Assembly: GCA_964400125.1 (NCBI GenBank)
Contig: CAYNSR010000004.1
Span: forward strand, 62,001 to 126,000
Length of the DNA: 64,000 nucleotides
Reading direction: 5' to 3'
DNA from: Micavibrio sp964400125
GTDB lineage: Bacteria > Pseudomonadota > Alphaproteobacteria > Micavibrionales > Micavibrionaceae
Both the position numbers and the translations under genes were made by a program. Below the pieces are notes generated by a model that was given only the letters and a program-made list of their open reading frames with translations, searched no databases and had not been told where the DNA came from. Below are positions 19,052-28,301 of the stretch, piece after piece (position 1 is the first letter of the stretch; every line of letters begins with the position of its first letter).

Positions 19052-19123
19052 ATGAAGGTCCCTTTTATCCTAGCATCAACATTATTAACGGTTCGTTTAC
19101 TCTTTCCAGCAGCAGTTATTTAT

Positions 19124-20752
19124 TTACATCGCCGGATAGTTTGGTCCACCCCCGCCTTCCGGCGTGGTCCAGTCGATATTCTGGGAAGGATCCTTGATAT
19201 CGCAGGTTTTGCAGTGAACGCAGTTCTGGGCGTTGATGATAAATTTTTTGCGCCCGGCCTCCTCAATCACTTCGTAAACGGCGGCGGGGCAATAACGCTG
19301 CGCCGGTTCGGCGTAGGCCGGCATATTGACATTGATCGGGATGGACGGGTCGCGCAGCCTCAGATGCGGAGGCTGGTTTTCTTCGTGCATCGTGTTGGAC
19401 AGGCGCACGGAAGTCAGGCGGTCGAAGGTGAGGATCCCATCTGGTTTTGGATAGGGGATCGGAGGGCAATCCCCCGTTTTTTTGAGTTGTGCATGGTCGG
19501 CATGGTTTTTCAGCGTATAGGGCAGGAGCCAGCCGCCAAGGGTCTGGAACCCGGCATGGAGCAATCCCAACCACAGGCCGGAATGAAAGCCGGGGCGGAT
19601 ATTGCGCACCTTGTATAATTCTTTCCAGACCCAGCTTTTTTCCAGCGCCTGCGGGTAGGCCGTGCATTCGCCTTTGCTGCTGTTTTTCAAAAATGGTGCA
19701 AGCGCGTCGGCGGCGATCATGCCAGATTTCATCGCCATATGGTTTCCCTTGATTTTGGGCACGTTCAAAAATCCGGCCGTGTCACCGATCAGCAATCCGC
19801 CGGGAAAGGTCAGTTTCGGCAAGGACTGGTAGCCGCCTTCGACGAGGGCGCGTGCCCCGTAGGCGATGCGCCGTCCGCCCTCGAGATATTTGCGGATGTG
19901 CGGGTGTGTTTTAAAACGCTGCATTTCTTCGAAAGGGGAGAGCCAGGTGTTCCAGTAATCGAGTCCCGTCACATAGCCGATGGAAACCTGATTGCCGTCG
20001 AGATGATACATCCACGATCCGCCATAGGTTTTTGTATCGAGCGGCCAGCCAAGCGTGTGGATCGACAGGCCCTGTTTATGATGTTCCGGTTTGATCTCCC
20101 ATATTTCCTTGATCCCGAGACCATAGGTTTGCGGGTCGCTATCGCGGCGCAGGTCGAATTTTGCAATCAGGGTTTTCGTCAGGGACCCGTGACAGCCTTC
20201 CGCAAGGACGGTCTGTGCGGCGTGCAGTTCCATGCCGGGCTGGAATTGCGGAGTCTTTTCACCGTCTTTTCCGACGCCCATATCGCCAGTGGCGATGCCG
20301 CACACGGACCCGTCCGGGGCGTATAAAACTTCGGCGGCGGCAAAACCGGCATAGATTTCGACGCCCATGGCTTCTGCCTGTTGCGCCAGCCAGCGGCAAA
20401 ACTGGCCGAGAGAAATGATGTAATTGCCCCTGTTATGCATTTGCGGCGGATTGGGCAGGCGGATCGCCCGGGTTCGGGTCAGGAAATAAAAACGGTCTTC
20501 CCGGGATTCGACCGTCAGCGGCGCACCCTTTTCCTTCCAGTCGGGAATCAGCTCATTCAGCGCTTGTGGCTCGAATACCGCGCCGGACAGCAGGTGCGCG
20601 CCGACCTCGGAACCCTTTTCCAGTACACAGACATTGATGGCCGGATCAATCTGCTTCAGGCGAATGGCACAGGACAGTCCAGACGGACCGGCACCGACGA
20701 TCACAACGTCATACTCCATGACCTCGCGGTCGGGGCGTAAAGGGGTCGACAT
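19124..20752 (-). CDS. Electron transfer flavoprotein-ubiquinone oxidoreductase
   Basis: ETF-QO passes electrons from reduced ETF (fatty acid and amino acid oxidation) to ubiquinone. The 542-residue protein has the N-terminal FAD motif VVIVGAGPSGLSCAIRL, the LLSGAVFEPQALNEL segment, the GDTAGFLNVPKIKG membrane-dipping region, and four C-terminal cysteines (YCPAAVYEV, NCVHCKTCDIKDPSQN) for a 4Fe-4S cluster. It is full length. The start MSTPLRPD is chosen over an upstream in-frame ATG because the family begins close to the FAD motif. Confidence 0.96.
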   Translation of the reverse strand: MSTPLRPDREVMEYDVVIVGAGPSGLSCAIRLKQIDPAINVCVLEKGSEVGAHLLSGAVFEPQALNELIPDWKEKGAPLTVESREDRFYFLTRTRAIRLPNPPQMHNRGNYIISLGQFCRWLAQQAEAMGVEIYAGFAAAEVLYAPDGSVCGIATGDMGVGKDGEKTPQFQPGMELHAAQTVLAEGCHGSLTKTLIAKFDLRRDSDPQTYGLGIKEIWEIKPEHHKQGLSIHTLGWPLDTKTYGGSWMYHLDGNQVSIGYVTGLDYWNTWLSPFEEMQRFKTHPHIRKYLEGGRRIAYGARALVEGGYQSLPKLTFPGGLLIGDTAGFLNVPKIKGNHMAMKSGMIAADALAPFLKNSSKGECTAYPQALEKSWVWKELYKVRNIRPGFHSGLWLGLLHAGFQTLGGWLLPYTLKNHADHAQLKKTGDCPPIPYPKPDGILTFDRLTSVRLSNTMHEENQPPHLRLRDPSIPINVNMPAYAEPAQRYCPAAVYEVIEEAGRKKFIINAQNCVHCKTCDIKDPSQNIDWTTPEGGGGPNYPAM

Positions 20753-20839
20753 GGGGATAAAAGCTCCTGATGATTGTCTTTCTGCAAGACATCCGATACA
20801 TCTGGACTCTATCACATTAATTCAGGTTTCGAGACCCCG

Positions 20840-21694
20840 ATGATCACGCTGGAATATCAGGCTTTGAAGGCGGCGCTCCTGTGGCATCTCGATGCCGGGG
20901 CGGATGCGGCCTGGACAGAAGATCCGGGAGGGTTGATGGCGACTAGGGCGGATGCGCCCCCCGCGCAGGTTGAATCTGTAAAACGCCGCTCCGGGGATGT
21001 TCTTCCCTTTTCAACAGAATCATCCCTGCCGCTTGGGGCATCGGAGGCCCGGATCGAATCGGTCGGGGTGGCACTGGCGGCCACGACGCTGGAAGCATTG
21101 CAGGCCGCTATTTCCGGGTTTGACGGGATCAGCATTAAAGCGACCGCCACCAATATGGTGTTTGGCGATGGCAACCGGACCGCACCGCTGATGCTGATCG
21201 GTGATTCACCGGGCGCAGAGGAGGATCGGACGGGCCGACCGTTTTCTGGTCCCGGGGGCCAGTTGCTTGATCGCATTCTGGCTTGTGTCGGGCTGGATCG
21301 CACCGCCCCGGACCCTTTGCAGGCAATATATATGAGCAATATCCTGAACTGGCGCCCCCCGGGGAACCGGACCCCGACCCCGGCGGAGATCGAGGTCAGC
21401 TTGCCGCTGATCGAACGGCATATTCAACTGATCCGGCCAAAGTTGCTGGTTTTGACCGGGGCGGTTGCCGCGCAGGCCTTGCTGGGCAGCAGCGAAAGCA
21501 TTTCGCGCCTGCGCGGGAAGTGGCATGCGTACATTCCCCGGACACCGGAGATGCGAGAGGGGGCTGCGCCAATTCCGGCGCTGGCGACCTACAGCCCGGA
21601 TTTCCTGCTTCAGACCCCGGCGCAGAAACGGCTGGTCTGGGCGGATATGCTTGCTCTTCTGGAAAAACACAAAGAGCTCAAAATAATCAATTAA
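20840..21694 (+). CDS. Uracil-DNA glycosylase superfamily protein, family 4-like, degenerate motifs
   Basis: A 284-residue protein with the family 4 UDG fold: LMLIGDSPGAEEDRTGRPF near 118-136 (motif A region), GGQLLDRIL, SNILNWRPPGNRTPT, and ATYSPDFLLQTPAQKR near 250 (motif B region). It departs from the family at key points: motif A is GDSPG rather than GExPG, motif B has serine where family members carry histidine (HPxxLL), and the whole protein contains one cysteine, so the usual 4Fe-4S cluster cannot form. It may have altered or no glycosylase activity. It is divergent from ETF-QO and followed by a lytic transglycosylase gene. Confidence 0.8.
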   Translation: MITLEYQALKAALLWHLDAGADAAWTEDPGGLMATRADAPPAQVESVKRRSGDVLPFSTESSLPLGASEARIESVGVALAATTLEALQAAISGFDGISIKATATNMVFGDGNRTAPLMLIGDSPGAEEDRTGRPFSGPGGQLLDRILACVGLDRTAPDPLQAIYMSNILNWRPPGNRTPTPAEIEVSLPLIERHIQLIRPKLLVLTGAVAAQALLGSSESISRLRGKWHAYIPRTPEMREGAAPIPALATYSPDFLLQTPAQKRLVWADMLALLEKHKELKIIN

Positions 21695-21753
21695 AATCAA
21701 TAGGTTGACATAGGTCTGGGCGGTTTTCTGGACAAAAGCCCCCGTTATGGGGT

Positions 21754-23910
21754 ATGACTACGCCCATTATGCAACTCAATCGGGGACGAACACACCGCCG
21801 CAGAATTTCGGTTCTGATGGCGATCGGCGCGGTAGTGCTGATCAGTGCAGGAACCGGATTGGCGGGAGCGCTCGCGCCCGTGCCGACCGAAAAGCCCGAT
21901 TCTGTTTCCGCCGAAGATTTGCTCCGGGCGACGCCGGTGGCTTTCACGCCCTCCCCGAAAATCATTCCCCTGCCGCCGATCAAGCCGGAACGCGGGCCTG
22001 TGTCCGACAGTCCGGCCCCGCCGGAGATGGCAGAGGCCCTTGCCCGCGATCTGGCGGCGATTGAACCGGCGAGCTTTACCGGGTCCAGCGTGCGCCGGGC
22101 CCCGACACCACCGCGAAAACCGGCTCTGGTTACGCCGGATGTGCGGCATAGGCCGCGTCTGGAACTGTCGAAATCCACGGTGCCAGCGCGGCTGTCGCGT
22201 GGTACCGAAGCCTTGTCCGATCAGGATGCCATGCTTTACCGCCGCATTTTTGCCGCGCAAAGCGCCGGAGACTGGCCCGATGCCGATGCGGCTCTCGCGC
22301 GGCTGAAGGATCAGCGCCTGCGCGGTCATGTCTTGTTCCAGCGTTACATGCACCCCGCCTACAGGGCCGGTTTTGTAGAATTGCAGAGCTGGATGGAGCG
22401 CTACGCCGACCATCCGGGTGCTGATCGCCTCTATCGTCTGGCCGCCAGCCGCCAGCCGCAGGATTTTTCCGGGACGTTGCGCAAACCGCAAAACCAGATT
22501 GGTCTTGGTGCCGGGACTCTGCACGCCAGAAACGCCAGCAAGGTTTACGCTCCGGATAAAAAACGTAATCCGGCGGAACGGGCGGGGGTTGCGCGTCTGG
22601 TCAGGGCGGTGAATGCCGATATTGGTCGCGGTGCCCCAACCAAAGCCCTCCGCCGCTTGAACAGCGATCCTGTCGCAAAAACCATGGACGCGGTCGAATA
22701 CGACCAGCTTCGCGGCCAGATTGCCAATGGCTACCTGTTGATGGGAAAACCGTCCGAAGCGCTGGCGCTGGCGCAGGCCAGTACGCGCCGATCCGGCAAC
22801 AAGGCCCCGATGGCCGGGTGGGCCGGGGGGCTTGCCGCATGGATGCAGAAAGATTATCGCGGCGCGGCCACCCTGTTTGAATATACAGCGACATCGCCCT
22901 ATGTCTCCGGGTGGATTCGCTCAGGCGGGGCCTACTGGGCGTCGCGTGCGCATATGCGGGCGGGCAATATGACGGAAGTGACGGTTTGGCTGAAGGAGGC
23001 TGCGGCGCATCCGCGCACGTTCTACGGCATGATCGCTACGCGCTCACTGGGCTGGGATTTCGATTTCGACTGGTCGTCGCCACAATTCACCAAGGAACAT
23101 TTCGGTGCGCTGGTGTCCATTCCTGCGGCGCAACGGGCCATGGCATTGGTGCAGGCCGGGCAAAATCATCTGGCGGAAGCAGAGTTGTTGCAGATCGACC
23201 CGGATGACAATGTCACGGTGAAGGAAGCCTTGCTGGCCTATACGCATGCGACCCACTTGCCCTCGTTATCGATGCGTCTGGCGAATAATTTCAAGCGCCC
23301 CGATGGCGGCATGTATGATGCTGCACTTTATCCGTTGCTGCCGTGGGAACCAAAGGGCGGCTATACGGTAGATCGTGCCCTTATTCACGCCATTACGCGG
23401 CAGGAATCGAAATTCGATACCTGGGCCAAAAGTAGTAGTGGAGCGATGGGGCTGATGCAGGTTCTGCCGACCACGGCGAGTTATATCATGGACACGCGGC
23501 GTTTTGGCGAACATGCAGGAAAGCATCATCTGACCGATCCGGAAACCAATCTGGAGGTGGGACAAAAATATATCGATCACCTTCTGACGCAGGTTGAGGT
23601 CGAAAAAGACCTGCTGTCGCTGGCTGTCGCCTATAATGCCGGGCCGGGGAATTTGCGCAAATGGCGCCGGGAAATGGCGATTGATGACCCGTTGCTGTTT
23701 ATTGAAATGATCCCGATGGTGGAAACGCGAAACTATGTCGAACGGGTGATGGCCAATTACTGGATTTATGCGTTGCGCATGGGCCAGTCGGTGCCGACTC
23801 TGGACATGGTCGTGGAGGGACGGCAGGCTTCCTATGTGCCGCTGGACGACAAGGGCGCCACCATTCGCCTGACTCAGACCATGCGTCCGTTCCGTCTGGC
23901 GTCCAACTAG
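21754..23910 (+). CDS. slt: Soluble-type lytic murein transglycosylase
   Basis: A 718-residue exported enzyme that cleaves peptidoglycan glycan strands. The N-terminal signal/anchor is VLMAIGAVVLISAGTGLAGA, followed by a proline-rich linker, a helical superhelix region with repeated LA/YR motifs, and a C-terminal SLT domain: ALIHAITRQESKFDTWAKSS with the catalytic glutamate, SGAMGLMQVLPTTA, and VAYNAGPGNLRKW. Length and layout fit the Slt70-like group. It starts 59 bp after the UDG-like gene and may share its transcript. Confidence 0.92.
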   Translation: MTTPIMQLNRGRTHRRRISVLMAIGAVVLISAGTGLAGALAPVPTEKPDSVSAEDLLRATPVAFTPSPKIIPLPPIKPERGPVSDSPAPPEMAEALARDLAAIEPASFTGSSVRRAPTPPRKPALVTPDVRHRPRLELSKSTVPARLSRGTEALSDQDAMLYRRIFAAQSAGDWPDADAALARLKDQRLRGHVLFQRYMHPAYRAGFVELQSWMERYADHPGADRLYRLAASRQPQDFSGTLRKPQNQIGLGAGTLHARNASKVYAPDKKRNPAERAGVARLVRAVNADIGRGAPTKALRRLNSDPVAKTMDAVEYDQLRGQIANGYLLMGKPSEALALAQASTRRSGNKAPMAGWAGGLAAWMQKDYRGAATLFEYTATSPYVSGWIRSGGAYWASRAHMRAGNMTEVTVWLKEAAAHPRTFYGMIATRSLGWDFDFDWSSPQFTKEHFGALVSIPAAQRAMALVQAGQNHLAEAELLQIDPDDNVTVKEALLAYTHATHLPSLSMRLANNFKRPDGGMYDAALYPLLPWEPKGGYTVDRALIHAITRQESKFDTWAKSSSGAMGLMQVLPTTASYIMDTRRFGEHAGKHHLTDPETNLEVGQKYIDHLLTQVEVEKDLLSLAVAYNAGPGNLRKWRREMAIDDPLLFIEMIPMVETRNYVERVMANYWIYALRMGQSVPTLDMVVEGRQASYVPLDDKGATIRLTQTMRPFRLASN

Positions 23911-23917
23911 GCGCTTT

Positions 23918-23940
23918 TCCAAGATTCTGCTTGGATTTTT
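23918..23940 (+). terminator. Weak rho-independent terminator after slt
   Basis: TCCAAG and CTTGGA form a 6-bp stem around a six-base loop, directly followed by five T residues, eight bases after the slt stop and 58 bp before alaS. Confidence 0.45.
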
Positions 23941-23997
23941 CCTGAAAACGCGCTTAATATTCCGTCATCGCACATTTTTTTTTCAGGACATTTTGCC

Positions 23998-26700
23998 ATG
24001 ACCAGAACGGTTCAGGATATCCGCAACGCTTTTCTTGGGTTCTTTGAAAAGAACGGACACACGGCGGTGGCCTCCAGCCCGCTGGTGCCGCAAAACGACC
24101 CGACCTTGATGTTCGCCAATTCCGGCATGGTCCAGTTCAAGAATGTTTTCACCGGCGTTGAAAAACGCCCCTATACCCGCGCCACCACAGCGCAGAAATG
24201 TGTGCGCGCCGGGGGCAAGCATAACGACCTCGACAATGTAGGCTACACGGCCCGCCACCATACGTTTTTCGAGATGCTGGGGAATTTTTCCTTCGGCGAT
24301 TATTTCAAGGAAGACGCGATCGAATTTGCATGGGACCTGGTGTCCAAAGAATTCGGCATGCCAAAGGACAAACTTCTGGTCACCGTTCACACATCGGATG
24401 AAGCCGCCGCCGACATATGGAAGAAAGTTTCCGGATTTTCCGACAGCAAAATCATCCGCATCCCGACCGATGACAATTTCTGGATGATGGGTGATACGGG
24501 CCCTTGTGGCCCGTGCTCTGAAATTTTTTATGATCAAGGTGACAAACTCGCGGGCGGCCCTCCCGGCTCCGCCGATCAGGATGGCGACCGCTTCCTTGAA
24601 TTCTGGAACCTTGTTTTCATGCAGTTTGAACAGGAACCGGACGGCAAGGGTGGCTATAACCGCAAACCGCTGCCGAAACCTTCGATTGATACCGGCATGG
24701 GGCTGGAGCGCATGTCGGCCCTGATGCAGGGCAAGACCTCGAACTACGATATTGACCTGCTGCGCTCGATCATCGAGCATTCAGCCGATCTGACGGGCGT
24801 ATCGCCTGATGGCGCACAGGCCCCGAGCCACCGCGTCATTGCCGATCATTTGCGCTGCGCTTCCTTCCTGCTCGCGGATGGCGTGATGCCCTCGAATGAG
24901 GGGCGTGGTTACGTCCTGCGCCGGATCATGCGTCGCGGGATGCGCCATGCGCATCTGCTCGGTGCGCAGGACCCGCTGATGCACCGCCTGCTCCCGACGC
25001 TGATGGCGTCGATGGGCGAGGCCTATCCCGAGCTGGTCCGGGCGCAGGGGCTGATCGCTGAAACGCTGAAGAATGAAGAAACAAGGTTCAAGAAAACCCT
25101 CGATCGCGGCCTGAAAATGCTGGATGAGGAAACGGAAAAGCTTTCCTCTGGCAAAAAACTCAGCGGTGATGTGGCTTTCAAACTTTATGATACCTACGGC
25201 TTCCCGGTTGATCTGACAGCGGATGCGCTCAAGGCCAAGGGCCTTGAGGTGGATATGACTGGATTTGAAGCCGCGATGGAACAACAGAAGGCTACAGCGC
25301 GTAAAAGCTGGGCAGGTTCAGGTGCACAAGCCGAACATGAAGCGTGGTATGACATCATTCAAACGCACGGTCCAACAGAATTTCTAGGCTACAATTCAGA
25401 AGAGTCTGAGGCAAAAATAATAGGCATTCTAAAAACTACTCCTGAGGACATCACTAAAATTAAAAATATTAGTGATGTAGGATGCCTTCGAAAAAATGAC
25501 AAAGGTTTTATTGTTACAAACCAAACACCTTTTTACGCCGAAAGCGGAGGTCAAGTTGGTGATACTGGTACTTTAAGAACTGCCGAAGGGGCTATAGCTA
25601 AAGTTACGAACACAACTAAGCACGCAGGTGGTTTGTTCGCACACCATGTAGAAGTTCAATCAGGTGAAATAAAGTTAGGATTAACGGCTGAGCTAATAGT
25701 CGATCATAACCGCCGTAAAGCAATTCGTGCCAACCACTCGGCCACGCACCTTCTGCACGAGGCGTTGCGCCGGGTTCTGGGCGAGCATGTCAGCCAGAAG
25801 GGCTCCTTGCAGAACGAAGACCGGACCCGTTTCGACATCAGCCACCAATCTGCAATCAGACCGGAGCAAATTGCCGCGGTTGAACAGATCGTCAATACTG
25901 AAATCCGGGCGAATACCGAAGTGGTTACGCGGGTCATGCCGATCGATGATGCTATTTCCACGGGTGCCATGGCGTTGTTCGGTGAAAAATACGACGACGA
26001 GGTGCGCGTGGTGGCAATGGGAACACAGGCACCGGGGGCCGCGAAGGTTTTTTCTGTCGAACTCTGCGGTGGCACTCATGTCCGGAGAACGGGTGATATC
26101 GGCCTGTTCAAAATCGTTTCCGAGGGGGCTGTATCCGCCGGAATTCGCCGGGTCGAGGCTCTGACCGGGGCTAATGCGCTGCGCTATCTGGAAGAACAGG
26201 AACAGATTGTTCATAACGCCGCCAGCCTGATGAAGGCCGCGCCGTCAGATGTTTTGCCGCGTTTAAAAACCCTGATGGATGAAAAGAAAAAACTGGAGCA
26301 GGAATTGTCCAATCTCCGCCGTCAGGTGGCAACAGGGGGCGGGGCGGGTGCAGGAACGGGGCCGGTTATCAAGGAAATTGGCGGCATTAAATTTACCGCC
26401 CGCGTTCTCGAGGGATTTCCTGCCAGAGATCTGAAGCCGATGGTTGACGATTTAAAGAAAAAACTTGGCTCCGGCATTGTGGCGCTGATTGCCACCGATG
26501 ACGGCAAAGCTTCTATTGTTGTCGGCGTCACTGACGATCTGGCCAAAACCTACAGTGCCGTCGATCTGGTCAAGGTCGGGGCTGAGGCAATGGGCGGCAA
26601 GGGTGGCGGCGGGCGTCCTGATATGGCACAGGCCGGCGGTCCAAACGGTGCGGCGGCGAATGATGCTGTAGCTGCGATTGAGAAGGCGCTGGCGTCTTAG
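23998..26700 (+). CDS. alaS: Alanyl-tRNA synthetase
   Basis: AlaRS, 900 residues. The class II core begins IRNAFLGFFEKNGHT and carries FANSGMVQFKN and the motif 2 region; the editing domain has HSATHLLHEAL (HxxxH) and CGGTHVRRTGDIG; the C-terminal C-Ala domain ends with a glycine-rich segment KGGGGRPDMAQAGG. All expected active-site motifs are intact. An internal stretch (about 25295-25730, residues 432-577) differs sharply in base and codon use from the rest, described separately. The last 4 bp overlap a convergent hypothetical gene. Confidence 0.97.
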   Translation: MTRTVQDIRNAFLGFFEKNGHTAVASSPLVPQNDPTLMFANSGMVQFKNVFTGVEKRPYTRATTAQKCVRAGGKHNDLDNVGYTARHHTFFEMLGNFSFGDYFKEDAIEFAWDLVSKEFGMPKDKLLVTVHTSDEAAADIWKKVSGFSDSKIIRIPTDDNFWMMGDTGPCGPCSEIFYDQGDKLAGGPPGSADQDGDRFLEFWNLVFMQFEQEPDGKGGYNRKPLPKPSIDTGMGLERMSALMQGKTSNYDIDLLRSIIEHSADLTGVSPDGAQAPSHRVIADHLRCASFLLADGVMPSNEGRGYVLRRIMRRGMRHAHLLGAQDPLMHRLLPTLMASMGEAYPELVRAQGLIAETLKNEETRFKKTLDRGLKMLDEETEKLSSGKKLSGDVAFKLYDTYGFPVDLTADALKAKGLEVDMTGFEAAMEQQKATARKSWAGSGAQAEHEAWYDIIQTHGPTEFLGYNSEESEAKIIGILKTTPEDITKIKNISDVGCLRKNDKGFIVTNQTPFYAESGGQVGDTGTLRTAEGAIAKVTNTTKHAGGLFAHHVEVQSGEIKLGLTAELIVDHNRRKAIRANHSATHLLHEALRRVLGEHVSQKGSLQNEDRTRFDISHQSAIRPEQIAAVEQIVNTEIRANTEVVTRVMPIDDAISTGAMALFGEKYDDEVRVVAMGTQAPGAAKVFSVELCGGTHVRRTGDIGLFKIVSEGAVSAGIRRVEALTGANALRYLEEQEQIVHNAASLMKAAPSDVLPRLKTLMDEKKKLEQELSNLRRQVATGGGAGAGTGPVIKEIGGIKFTARVLEGFPARDLKPMVDDLKKKLGSGIVALIATDDGKASIVVGVTDDLAKTYSAVDLVKVGAEAMGGKGGGGRPDMAQAGGPNGAAANDAVAAIEKALAS
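25295..25730. other. Low-GC mosaic segment inside alaS
   Basis: By hand count 25381-25680 has 115 G/C in 300 bases (38 percent), while the line at 25741-25800 has 40 in 60 (67 percent). Within the segment codons such as AAA, ATA, TTA, ACT and AAT dominate, whereas the flanks use GC-ending codons. The reading frame is continuous and the protein stays AlaRS-like (FYAESGGQVGDTG), so the block looks like an in-frame replacement by homologous recombination with an AT-richer donor. The edges are approximate. Confidence 0.7.
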
Positions 26701-27092
26701 GCGGCAGGTGTATAGGCAAGGTTTGGCTGATTGGAAGACGGTGCGGTCAACGCAGTTTCTTCTTCAGGCAGGACCAGAAACATTTCCGGATTATCTTTCG
26801 CCAAATTAAATGTTATTTGCAGGCCTTTGTCATGATTGATCGGCAGGGCAGGGTTAATGCCGTTCTTCTGGCAGAGTGTAGTATGGTTTTTTGCAGAGGA
26901 CCGCTCAAAATCGTTGGGGTGGTAATGCAGCTCATGAGAAAGGCTATAATGGTACTGAAGGTCTGTATAACCGGGTTGCGCCGACCATACCTGCAAAATG
27001 GTATTTTGCGGTCCGATAATGGCAATGACAGGAAGGCCGTTCCTGCTGAAATATTTTGGAGTGACCTGAATATTGTTCTTAAAGGCAAGCAT
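26697..27092 (-). CDS. Hypothetical protein, 131 aa
   Basis: Not recognised. The product has no signal peptide; the N-terminal half contains beta-like hydrophobic runs (GLPVIAIIGPQNTILQVW) and the C-terminus is an acidic then Pro/Asn/Ala-rich tail (LPEEETALTAPSS). Base composition is lower in GC than the surrounding housekeeping genes. It lies 63 bp downstream of the 316-aa gene on the same strand, so the pair are likely cotranscribed, and its stop overlaps the end of alaS by 4 bp. Confidence 0.6.
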   Translation of the reverse strand: MLAFKNNIQVTPKYFSRNGLPVIAIIGPQNTILQVWSAQPGYTDLQYHYSLSHELHYHPNDFERSSAKNHTTLCQKNGINPALPINHDKGLQITFNLAKDNPEMFLVLPEEETALTAPSSNQPNLAYTPAA

Positions 27093-27155
27093 GTAAAACA
27101 GTTCCTGAATGATAGATCAGGCTTATATAGGTTTAAAATTTTTTTTGCGAGAGTT

Positions 27156-28106
27156 TTAAGCCTGCGCCAGACGCGGGGCAGAAATGCTAGTCGGGAATGG
27201 CCCGATATTGGCATAGGCGGGTTTGAAATTTTGATTGTCTTTGATGTTTTCGTCGATGCGTAGTTTTTGCTCAACAGCCAGATTAATCCTGTTACGTTCT
27301 TCCGTATGGAACATGCGGCGCTCACCGGCCTTTTTCCACTCTTTGGACAGGCTGTTGATGGTTGCCGGCTCTGCCAAGGTTATCGCCAGAAGGATGCTGC
27401 CTTGGAGATCGTTTGCATCACGGCTTTCACAGAAATGCTCATGGGACTTTTTGTAATCTTTTGCTGCTTTTTCCAGCCAGAACTGCGTTTCGCAGATGTG
27501 ATAGGTTTCTGTGCCATCTGCCAGTGTGATTGGAGTGGCATATTTGATTGCCAGTTCACGAAGACCGGGCTTCTTTGGGTTTGGGTCGAGAAAGCTGTTA
27601 TCGACATCAACAATATAGATTTTTTTGCCATTCGGCAGGACGGCGGTCCCGACCTTCCCCAAAAGTTCAATGGCTTTCTGTGCAGAGGACATATTTTTCA
27701 GCCAGATACGCTGCCTTTCATAATCTGTGATGCACCCTGCCTGAGTGAGGGGGTCGTTATCATTGCTGCTGCCAGAGGTATTGGCGCGTTCACGACATTT
27801 CTGTTTGATGCGCTCGATTTTTTTCTCAGGGCCGACTTCACGGGCGGTCTTTTTACTGGAATTAAACAGTGATGCGAAATAAAGGCCGAGCGCATCATTG
27901 TTCTGGACACGGGCGATCTGCGCCTCGGCTTTGAGAAGGGCTGGATTTGAATGGGGCTGGACGGCTTTTTTGCCGGAAGCAACATCGTTAAAAAGTTCGT
28001 CAAGAGTTTTCCGCGCAATCTGAGTCGACGCAGCATAATCGCACGCCATTTGTGAAGGCTGCGGAGAGGTATTTCCATTGCTGATAACCAATTCCAGCGA
28101 CATCAA
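27156..28106 (-). CDS. Hypothetical protein, 316 aa, possible distant RelA/SpoT-like domain
   Basis: AT-richer than its neighbours, which suggests an accessory gene. The central part, IYIVDVDNSFLDPNPKKPGL followed about 20 residues later by YHICETQFWLEKAAKDYKK and SHEHFCESR, recalls the second half of RelA/SpoT nucleotidyltransferase folds (a D-R-F-like loop, then E-x-Q, then K and H..YE..R). The usual DRF and YRS residues are not cleanly conserved, so this is a weak assignment. No signal peptide or membrane helix. Transcribed ahead of the 131-aa gene; the two may form a small accessory unit. Confidence 0.55.
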   Translation of the reverse strand: MMSLELVISNGNTSPQPSQMACDYAASTQIARKTLDELFNDVASGKKAVQPHSNPALLKAEAQIARVQNNDALGLYFASLFNSSKKTAREVGPEKKIERIKQKCRERANTSGSSNDNDPLTQAGCITDYERQRIWLKNMSSAQKAIELLGKVGTAVLPNGKKIYIVDVDNSFLDPNPKKPGLRELAIKYATPITLADGTETYHICETQFWLEKAAKDYKKSHEHFCESRDANDLQGSILLAITLAEPATINSLSKEWKKAGERRMFHTEERNRINLAVEQKLRIDENIKDNQNFKPAYANIGPFPTSISAPRLAQA

Positions 28107-28213
28107 ATCCCGTTCCCTTTGTCCATATTAGTAAAATGCGTTTTGTCTAATTTGCGCAATAGTTTTCTGCGTTTTTGGCATTATTTGAAATAAAATTTTA
28201 ATTTTTGAAATCA

Positions 28214-28242
28214 TTGCATTTTATCATTCATCCGATTATAAG
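28214..28242 (+). promoter_or_regulatory. Sigma-70-type promoter for ndk
   Basis: TTGCAT, 17 bases, TATAAG lies about 60 bp before the ndk ATG in an AT-rich gap of 195 bp. Spacing and both hexamers fit a housekeeping promoter. Confidence 0.5.
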
Positions 28243-28301
28243 GATGCAGATTTTTGGGAAATTCCTGAAAAAATTCCAATGTTTATAAGAGGATAGCTAC
28301 C

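Noticed and set aside
18341..19618. Open frame of 425 codons on the plus strand across the TPR and ETF-QO genes
   Set aside because: It spans two clear opposite-strand genes and their promoter gap, and its translation has no family features.
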